From Leptospira dzoumogneensis (GTDB taxonomy: Bacteria; Spirochaetota; Leptospiria; Leptospirales; Leptospiraceae), in contig NZ_RQHS01000026.1 of assembly GCF_004770895.1 (NCBI RefSeq), positions 1-63,554 on the forward strand: 63,554 bases of DNA, in the 5' to 3' direction. The notes under the pieces were generated by a model that worked only from the letters and a program-made list of their open reading frames with translations, searched no databases and was not told the origin of the DNA. Both the position numbers and the translations under genes were made by a program. Each line of letters starts with the position of its first letter. The first letter of the stretch is position 1. This document shows, piece after piece, positions 57,167 through 63,554 of the stretch.

Positions 57167-58438
57167 ATGCTCCGGATATATAAGATCTTTATTATTTTTA
57201 TTTCTTTATTCCATATTCGATGTGGATATTTTCATTACCAAGCTTATTTGGAGGATTATCTATCCGGAAATCCGACAGAATCTTTTAATTCCGATTTTTT
57301 AGGAATATTACTCGCGGTTGAACCTTCCTCTTTAACGAATAAAAATGCGGAAGATTATTTGGAAGTTTCTCAAACACAATTAAATGTAATAGAAGGAGGC
57401 AACGGGTCTTCTTACGACATCCGGTTGAAAATTGAACCGACCCAGTCCGTATATTTGGATATAAGCCCCGAAAATCGAATGCAGATTAACGGAAGTGCAA
57501 ATACGGTCAGGATCGAATTCACTCCCCAAAACTGGGATCAATTCCAAACGATTTCCGTAAACGCATTAGATAATAGTAATGTAGAAGGGACTGTTTCCGC
57601 TTTTATCACACACTCCATATCCAGCGCCGACGTCGCTTTTTCCAATATCTCTACTTATTCCCTAAGAGTGGATATATCGGATAACGATAGCGCCGAGATC
57701 TTTATTTCAAAAACTACTTCCAATGGAGCGGAGGGCGGTGCAACCGGTCAGTATAACATATCGTTAACGGGACAACCGATCTCGGACGTTATCGTGACTC
57801 TTACCCCGAATAACCAAATCCAAGTAAACGGCTCCTCTTCTCCGATCGATCTTACATTTACAAACTCCAATTGGACTCAGGCTCAAACGGTCACAATTTC
57901 CGCGATTGACGATAGCGTGGTAGAAGGACCACATAATGGATTAGTAACTCATTCTATAGTATCCGATGATCTTAGGTATTCTAATTTTACTCTAAGCGAT
58001 CATACCTTTAAAATTTCGGATAATGATCCACCCACGAACTATTCTCAACTTTCCATCCAGAGTACGAATGTGACCGCATTTACAATGGGAGGCCAAGGAA
58101 ATTATTGGGTAGGAAACCCTGGCCAAACGATTCCTTTTACATTATCTTTTCAGATAACAAGCAGTTGTAACGTAAATTGTTCCGTCCCTTTTCTAGTCGG
58201 TATCTATAGTTCAAGTCGTTTGGGCACGACTCCCGACTCGAGGGCCTGCCAACAATACAGCGATATAGGTCCCTATCCGAAAAATATTGGTTTTAATAAC
58301 TCGCTTAAATCCCCAAGCGAGCCAGGGATCTACATGATCACTTTGTATAGGAACACACACGGTCAATGCAGTTCCATGATCACCGACTATAGCACTCAGG
58401 GATTCTATATAGGGGTACTCGAAGTTATCGGCAATTAA
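57167..58438 (+). CDS. Lipoprotein with two Calx-beta-like repeats
   Basis: A 423-residue protein with lipobox LFHIRC. Two tandem repeats of about 110 residues (about 62-175 and 176-285) have the pattern INGS..IxFTxxNW.QxQTVxISAxDDSxVEG...HSI.S.D...F ending in ISDND, typical of Calx-beta-like Ca-binding or adhesive modules on bacterial surface proteins. The last 135 residues are a Cys-containing domain I do not recognise. It forms an operon with the preceding lipoprotein. Surface adhesion or envelope structure is inferred. Confidence 0.8.
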   Translation: MLRIYKIFIIFISLFHIRCGYFHYQAYLEDYLSGNPTESFNSDFLGILLAVEPSSLTNKNAEDYLEVSQTQLNVIEGGNGSSYDIRLKIEPTQSVYLDISPENRMQINGSANTVRIEFTPQNWDQFQTISVNALDNSNVEGTVSAFITHSISSADVAFSNISTYSLRVDISDNDSAEIFISKTTSNGAEGGATGQYNISLTGQPISDVIVTLTPNNQIQVNGSSSPIDLTFTNSNWTQAQTVTISAIDDSVVEGPHNGLVTHSIVSDDLRYSNFTLSDHTFKISDNDPPTNYSQLSIQSTNVTAFTMGGQGNYWVGNPGQTIPFTLSFQITSSCNVNCSVPFLVGIYSSSRLGTTPDSRACQQYSDIGPYPKNIGFNNSLKSPSEPGIYMITLYRNTHGQCSSMITDYSTQGFYIGVLEVIGN

Positions 58439-58709
58439 GGGCAATTCACGCGCATTTCATTCCAAACCTGGCACAAACTTTCCCGCACCATTCTTAGTTT
58501 TATCATTCGCGATTTCATCCGGACAATAGACAAATTATAGGCCCTTGCCGTTTATTTTCCGCTGGGACAGTCGATGGTCATAGAACAAAGAATATTCTGC
58601 TTTTCAATCAGGAGATCCGATAGCTAATTACGAACTCAAAGCTTGATTGCGGTTGGGATTCGATGGAAAGAACGAGTCGATACCATTGCATATGAGAAAT
58701 ATCTAAATA

Positions 58710-59357
58710 CTATTCCCCAAGATCCACAAAAAACGGCTTATATCTTTTTACGAAGTCTCGATCATAGAAAAATCTGAAATTAACCATTTTATCCGATTGA
58801 AACTTGATCGTAAAAATATTCTTACCTTTCCTAAAGATATCTTTTGCTGAAATTAAAATATACCTGCGACACTTTAAAACCCCATTTGCGGAACCCGACT
58901 TAACATATTCTTCGGCAGGTTTGCGCGGAAAGAAAGTCCTTTTACCTAACCCGAGTTTAAAGAAAGGGAAATCAAAGTCGAACGAAACTAATAATTCTAT
59001 TTGATTATCGTTTAGAAGAAAAGAAAAATCTTGATCAACGAATTCTTTAGAAGATCCGCAAAATTCCCATAATAAATAGTTTTCCTTTTTCGTCAGAGCG
59101 GATGGATCAGTGTAGAAATTCAAATTCCTATTATTCGAATCAGAAAGAATCGTTCTGAGGTTTTCATATTCAACGAAGAAAGCTCTAGATTTATAATCTA
59201 ATCCCAAATCACGAAGTGATTCGAAATAATTGGTCTCTGAAGCATAACGCAATTGATATTGGGTATCTACTCCATGCGAGATTAGATCATAACCTCCAGT
59301 TGCAGATGAGCATTGTAGTAATAGGGTAATAAAGCTAAATGGGATAACTTTAAACAT
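58710..59357 (-). CDS. Putative lipoprotein downstream of the Rhs gene
   Basis: A 215-residue protein with lipobox LLLQC, no known family. The mature part is Phe/Tyr/Asp-rich, mixed alpha/beta. It lies 78 bases behind the Rhs/YD-repeat gene on the same strand, the position where Rhs immunity genes usually stand, but a lipid anchor is unusual for a cytoplasmic immunity protein. The 271-base gap on its other side (58439-58709) shows nothing. Confidence 0.7.
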   Translation of the reverse strand: MFKVIPFSFITLLLQCSSATGGYDLISHGVDTQYQLRYASETNYFESLRDLGLDYKSRAFFVEYENLRTILSDSNNRNLNFYTDPSALTKKENYLLWEFCGSSKEFVDQDFSFLLNDNQIELLVSFDFDFPFFKLGLGKRTFFPRKPAEEYVKSGSANGVLKCRRYILISAKDIFRKGKNIFTIKFQSDKMVNFRFFYDRDFVKRYKPFFVDLGE

Positions 59358-59435
59358 AAGGCTATTACTCCGAATATGGAAGCTACACTGATTAATTTAG
59401 CTATAGAGTCTAGCGGTAATAGAAATCATCCAGAC

Positions 59436-62400
59436 TTACTGCCTAACACCTGTAGAAGAATTACCACCTCTAGAATCATATTGTGTAGCCGGCTTTTGCT
59501 TATCGTCCAAAAGCTTACCACCCAGTTCCTCTAACTTTGAGGGGGTGTAAATCTCCAATGGGACTGTGCATGTCTGGTATGGATTACATTTGAAAACGTC
59601 TTTTCCATTCTTATGGTAATAATATACAGCTTTCGATCCAAATTCGTTATGCATAATGTCATTTCCTTTTCCATCCGGTTCTGTGTAAAACCTACCATTC
59701 TCTAATGATTGCGTCACTCCAGCTTCCGCTTCGACGTATTCTCCCGCCTTTTGTCCTCTAGGCCGAAGGAATTCAACATGGACTCCATCTGCGTTAGTTC
59801 GCAATTCAGGTACCTTATCCTCGTATTCCTGTTCTTTCTTTTTTGCAGCAGAATCAGATTTATTTTTTAATTCACTATCACTGGATGATGGATTCCACCA
59901 GCTTTTCTCTTCTTTTTTTGTAACGCCGACTCCGAACGGATTAGGCACTACCTTGCCAGCATTTCCCGACCCAGTTCCTTCTTTTTGATTTGTTGCAGCA
60001 CCATTATTTTTAGGAATAGTATTCATTGAATCAACTTTATCATTATACTCTTCCAGTTTAGATTTTCCTCCGACTCCGAAGGCTCCTTTCACTGTACTAG
60101 TTAGGCTATCAAACCACCCTGCTTCATGTCCGGTAGGATCTTTATACAGAATCGGATTCCCTTTCACATAGGAGAATCTGTTCCAACCTTGCGTATTAAG
60201 TTCCCCATCAATGATCGTATCTGCGGTAACAAATCGTGCGATACTCGCGTCATAATATCTTGCATTATAAAAATAGAATCCGCTTTCCTTGTCCAATTCC
60301 TGGGAGTTGTATTTAGGACTGAATGCCAAATTTCCACGTTGGACAAAGGTATCTCCGTAAGGCTCATATTGCATACGAGATAAAGTGTGAGCAGTATCGT
60401 CCAAAACCGTAGATACGGAGTCGACTTGATCTGTTAGATAGAATGCCGCTCTTCCGTCTTCCGTGATTGCCGCAATGCGGACCCCATTCAGGTAAATATT
60501 ATTAATGGACCTTAAAACATTCTCCTCATCCATATATTCTAATCCGTAAAATTTGCTCGGATATAGAATTTCCTGGTGCTTGTATTGGGCTCCGGCTCCG
60601 TCAGGGACCAAAGCACTCTTATGGACTCGGAAGCCTCCCTCATCGTAAGAATAAATCCCAATGGTATAATTGTCTTTATCACGGATTCTTACGATTCTAT
60701 TCTCTGAATCATATTCCATCTGTTTAGTTAGATCCAGAACCTGATCTCTTTGTCGGATCATATTTCCGGATGCATCATAATTCATGGTAAGAGTATCGCT
60801 ACCAAATTTAGAAGAGTCTATCCTACGAACTTGATGGTTATCATACTGGTAAAGTCTTTCGTCAAGTATCGCACCGGTGCTAAAATTATGAGATCTCTTA
60901 GCTGTTAGATTTCCGTTTTTGGCATAATCGAAACTTTGTCTGAATTGTTTAGTATATGCATCTGTAGGTTCGAAATAGGTGCCTTGGGCGTTTACAAGAC
61001 GACTGAGTCCGTCGTATTCATAGTTGTACTGCGTGGTATATTCCGAGGCAGTATTTGCTATATTTATAATATTATTTCTGCTATTGAATGTATAGATTGC
61101 GTCCTGCAATACTTTGGTAGTCCCGTCCACATCCCCGGAGGATTGGAGTCTTACAAGCCTCTGCCTTGCATCATAAGCGTAATTAGTGACGATTCCGTTT
61201 CCAAGAGTAAAGCCTGCGGTTTGATTGAATTCAGTATAGGTAATGTTTTCTACAACTGTCTTATTGCATAGCCCCGGCAAAATCCCGTTCGTATTCACTT
61301 GTACGGAGATACCGGTAATATATCCTGCAGTTCCATAGTTGTAACAGGCCCTGAGTCTGGAATGATTTACAGGGTGGGCAGGATAATCGATTTTACTTAC
61401 TCTACCCAAAAGATCATATTCATATTCGGTAATATAGGGAACATCTCCGTTTTTCAGTGGGATATTCTTAAAGGAGCGGGTTTCCTTTTTTATTCTCCCC
61501 AATTTATCGTAACTAAATGTTTTCGTTTGGACCTGGTCTTCAACTTTGACTAGTTTTCCTAGAGAATTTTGGCTCCCGGATAAGGAATCATAAGTCAGAT
61601 ACGTAGTCCCTTCCGGTTGGACTTTAGTATTCATCCTGCCCAAAGGATCATATCCGAAGGTAGTTACAATATTCTTTGCGTCTGTGGATTTGGATAAGTC
61701 GCCAAATGCAGTATATTCGTATTTCTGCACACCCAGGTCCGGATCACTCTGAACCTTCACCTTTCCAAATCCGTCATAAGACCAATAAGCCTGGTTCTTG
61801 CCGGATACATCTTTATTTGCAATCCCAGTGGAGATATCGCTACAATTGAGAGGAGTTCCATCGTTTAGATCAGACTTTTTAATACGATTTCCTGCGAGAT
61901 CGTAGCAGAATCCGATTTGGGCAACGACTCCGTCGTTACCGGAATCTTCTACATAAAGAACCTGTCCTCTCGCATCCAATATGGTCCTTTTGTTTGTTCC
62001 GCCATTATGGATTTCTATACGTTCATACGGATCATTATATACTGTAGTGAGAATCGTAGGAGAAGTTTCTCCTTCTGCCAAGGGTAGAGTTGCAGTTGTT
62101 ACTCGACCAACAGCGTCGTATTCGAAAAGAGTCGGATTCTTTTCTTCCATATGTAGAGAAAAGTGATCCAAATCTCCTGTATCCGTCCAATCCGATTGGC
62201 CTCGTCGAGAGATTCTACCGGCCCCATCATATACGATTCGACCGGTTCGCACCGCTTTTCCTTCCGAAGCAGTTTTAACTTTGTATACAGTCCTTGCCAG
62301 CCCGTCCGCATATTCTCTTAATGCAAAATCCGGATCCCAGGTTCCCGCAATAAGAACAGACTTTGCACTCAAAGGAAAAGAAGAATCATAATCGTATGTG

Positions 62401-63554
62401 CCAAGTACCTTTGTACCTGAATCCGTATCTGCGGAAATTTTCACAGTTCTCCCATACGAATCGAATTCATATATCGTTTTATTTCCATTCGGGTCCGTGG
62501 TCTGGAGAGGCGAGCCGAATGCTGTAGTATAATCTATAGTATATAAATTCTTGAGTCGGATCGAACCACCAAAACTGGTTTTCTCGACTACAAATTGTTT
62601 AAGTTGAGCATCATAAACGAAATCCGTCCCCCTTGCAGGATTTCCACTTACATCTTTTTGAGAGATCAAATTTCCTAGAGTATCATAAGAGATCTCTGTA
62701 ATTTTAGGAGGAACAACCCCAAGCCCGCTTCCTGTATAACTAGTCACACTACGGATCGGATTTCCTTGGGTATCGTAAGTAACAGAAGTGGAGACTTCAT
62801 TAGAAGAGCCGGCCAGATTTACGGATTTTTTAGTCCGAGTTTGATTGCTTAAAGTAATAGTTTCAAATTCGGTAATATTCGTTATGGAGACGGAAGGATG
62901 AGCAGAATCAGAGAATAGATCGGTAATTGTTTCCGTCTTTTTGGAAAGATTGTAACCGTTCAATTCCAGATTCTGCCTGGTGGTTTTAGTTTTAGTTCCT
63001 TTGATATAATTTTCTTGTAGAGTGGGAATTACCATGTAACTTGTAATCCCAGAAGAAGTTTCAATTTTCTTTACGTCATAAGTTCGTAAAATAGATCCGT
63101 AGTCCTGACTATCTGCACCGACCAAATGTGATTCTTTTTCTGCACTGCTTAAGGCTCGATTCATCATAAAATCAGAATAAGGAACATTATTGTATTGGCG
63201 GGCTTTCTTAACACCATAAGGATCCTTTTCCGTAAAATTCCCAAATCCAAAAAAGTCCTTTTCCACTTTTCCATTTATAAAAGCGGAGAATGCATACCCA
63301 TTGCTATATTCGTAAGTTTTGAAGATCCGATTGCTAAAGCCATCGTCTGCGGTGATTTTTGTACAAACTCTATAACTTCCGGGTAAATCCGGAACACCAT
63401 CTCCACCGGTATTATCAAATTTGGTGGAATCAGTGTATTCGAATTCGTAACTTCCACCGATCCCGTTTTTGACGAGTTGCATAACGTCTGGAACGATCCC
63501 ATCCGACATAGCAAAATACCAAGTGGGTTCTTTAAGATGGATAATCCCTATATC
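59436..63554 (-). CDS. Rhs/YD-repeat protein with TcdB/SpvB-like segment, 5' part outside window
   Basis: At least 1372 residues; the frame stays open to the window edge, so the true start lies beyond it. The visible N-part (GIGGSYEFEYTDSTKF, GYAFSAFINGKVEKDFFGFGNFTEKDPYG) resembles the middle region of TcdB/SpvB toxins. Dozens of YD repeats follow (YDSFGRTVKIS, YDAVGRVTTATLP, YDPLGRMN). The Rhs core closes with FYFYNARYYDASIARFVTADT and YKDPTGHEAG (DPxG at 60129-60140). The final 230 residues are unlike the core. Such proteins form secreted shells around toxic or adhesive tails. Secretion route unknown. Confidence 0.9.
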   Translation of the reverse strand, partial: DIGIIHLKEPTWYFAMSDGIVPDVMQLVKNGIGGSYEFEYTDSTKFDNTGGDGVPDLPGSYRVCTKITADDGFSNRIFKTYEYSNGYAFSAFINGKVEKDFFGFGNFTEKDPYGVKKARQYNNVPYSDFMMNRALSSAEKESHLVGADSQDYGSILRTYDVKKIETSSGITSYMVIPTLQENYIKGTKTKTTRQNLELNGYNLSKKTETITDLFSDSAHPSVSITNITEFETITLSNQTRTKKSVNLAGSSNEVSTSVTYDTQGNPIRSVTSYTGSGLGVVPPKITEISYDTLGNLISQKDVSGNPARGTDFVYDAQLKQFVVEKTSFGGSIRLKNLYTIDYTTAFGSPLQTTDPNGNKTIYEFDSYGRTVKISADTDSGTKVLGTYDYDSSFPLSAKSVLIAGTWDPDFALREYADGLARTVYKVKTASEGKAVRTGRIVYDGAGRISRRGQSDWTDTGDLDHFSLHMEEKNPTLFEYDAVGRVTTATLPLAEGETSPTILTTVYNDPYERIEIHNGGTNKRTILDARGQVLYVEDSGNDGVVAQIGFCYDLAGNRIKKSDLNDGTPLNCSDISTGIANKDVSGKNQAYWSYDGFGKVKVQSDPDLGVQKYEYTAFGDLSKSTDAKNIVTTFGYDPLGRMNTKVQPEGTTYLTYDSLSGSQNSLGKLVKVEDQVQTKTFSYDKLGRIKKETRSFKNIPLKNGDVPYITEYEYDLLGRVSKIDYPAHPVNHSRLRACYNYGTAGYITGISVQVNTNGILPGLCNKTVVENITYTEFNQTAGFTLGNGIVTNYAYDARQRLVRLQSSGDVDGTTKVLQDAIYTFNSRNNIINIANTASEYTTQYNYEYDGLSRLVNAQGTYFEPTDAYTKQFRQSFDYAKNGNLTAKRSHNFSTGAILDERLYQYDNHQVRRIDSSKFGSDTLTMNYDASGNMIRQRDQVLDLTKQMEYDSENRIVRIRDKDNYTIGIYSYDEGGFRVHKSALVPDGAGAQYKHQEILYPSKFYGLEYMDEENVLRSINNIYLNGVRIAAITEDGRAAFYLTDQVDSVSTVLDDTAHTLSRMQYEPYGDTFVQRGNLAFSPKYNSQELDKESGFYFYNARYYDASIARFVTADTIIDGELNTQGWNRFSYVKGNPILYKDPTGHEAGWFDSLTSTVKGAFGVGGKSKLEEYNDKVDSMNTIPKNNGAATNQKEGTGSGNAGKVVPNPFGVGVTKKEEKSWWNPSSSDSELKNKSDSAAKKKEQEYEDKVPELRTNADGVHVEFLRPRGQKAGEYVEAEAGVTQSLENGRFYTEPDGKGNDIMHNEFGSKAVYYYHKNGKDVFKCNPYQTCTVPLEIYTPSKLEELGGKLLDDKQKPATQYDSRGGNSSTGVRQ

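Noticed and set aside
59436..63554. Mobile element suggested by the large repetitive Rhs gene
   Set aside because: No transposase, inverted terminal repeats or target duplication seen in the window; the repeats are YD protein repeats.

Overview
This window reads as chromosomal DNA of a Leptospira species. The evidence is two OmpL1-type porin genes, many lipoproteins with the relaxed spirochaetal lipobox (Cys after motifs such as LYLN, FVS, HIR), three methyl-accepting chemotaxis proteins with a full che operon, a 7TM-anchored AraC regulator, and AGGAG-type ribosome binding sites. Two OmpL1 genes point to a pathogenic or intermediate rather than a saprophytic clade, but that is inference. No insertion sequence, prophage or CRISPR array was seen.

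Layout. 0-4.7 kb: GC-rich hairpins, a 3-methyladenine glycosylase-like gene, an AhpD-like protein, a chemoreceptor and an exported Ser-rich protein. 4.7-16 kb: lipoproteins, a DMT transporter with an M14 carboxypeptidase, tandem DUF2147 genes, a SUMF1-type protein, a lipoprotein-7TM-SpoIIE phosphatase, an orphan isoprenoid-synthase-fold protein and an outer-membrane protein. 16-21 kb: thiC under a TPP riboswitch, two tandem ompL1 genes, pcm and tRNA-Phe. 21-27 kb: coaE with a SPOR protein, membrane proteins including a CPBP protease, a second chemoreceptor and tRNA-Leu. 27-36 kb: lysA-ispD, a zinc phospholipase C-like protein, PBP1A, then bactofilin, LysM-M23 peptidase and a DUF900 lipoprotein, which together form an envelope and cell-shape block. 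36-45 kb: a REC-PAS-HisKA_2 kinase, a dienoyl-CoA isomerase, a TPR protein, lipoproteins, TfoX_N and DUF1330 proteins, and a Baeyer-Villiger-type monooxygenase/SDR pair. 45.4-53.6 kb: a seven-gene minus-strand chemotaxis operon in the order receiver-pseudokinase, cheA, cheW, PAS-MCP, cheB, cheR, cheY. 54-63.5 kb: a PilZ-like protein, 7TM-AraC, two lipoproteins, another lipoprotein, and a large Rhs/YD-repeat protein that runs off the window end.

How the genes work together. The che operon, the two other receptors and the PilZ-like protein form a motility-control set. PBP1A, bactofilin and the M23 peptidase suit helical-cell wall shaping. OmpL1, the beta-barrel protein and the lipoproteins build the outer surface. 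The most notable points are the ompL1 duplication, the receiver protein at the head of the che operon whose histidine-kinase half has lost its phospho-acceptor His, the orphan isoprenoid-synthase-fold gene, and the Rhs/TcdB-like gene with a unique C-terminal tail next to a lipoprotein.
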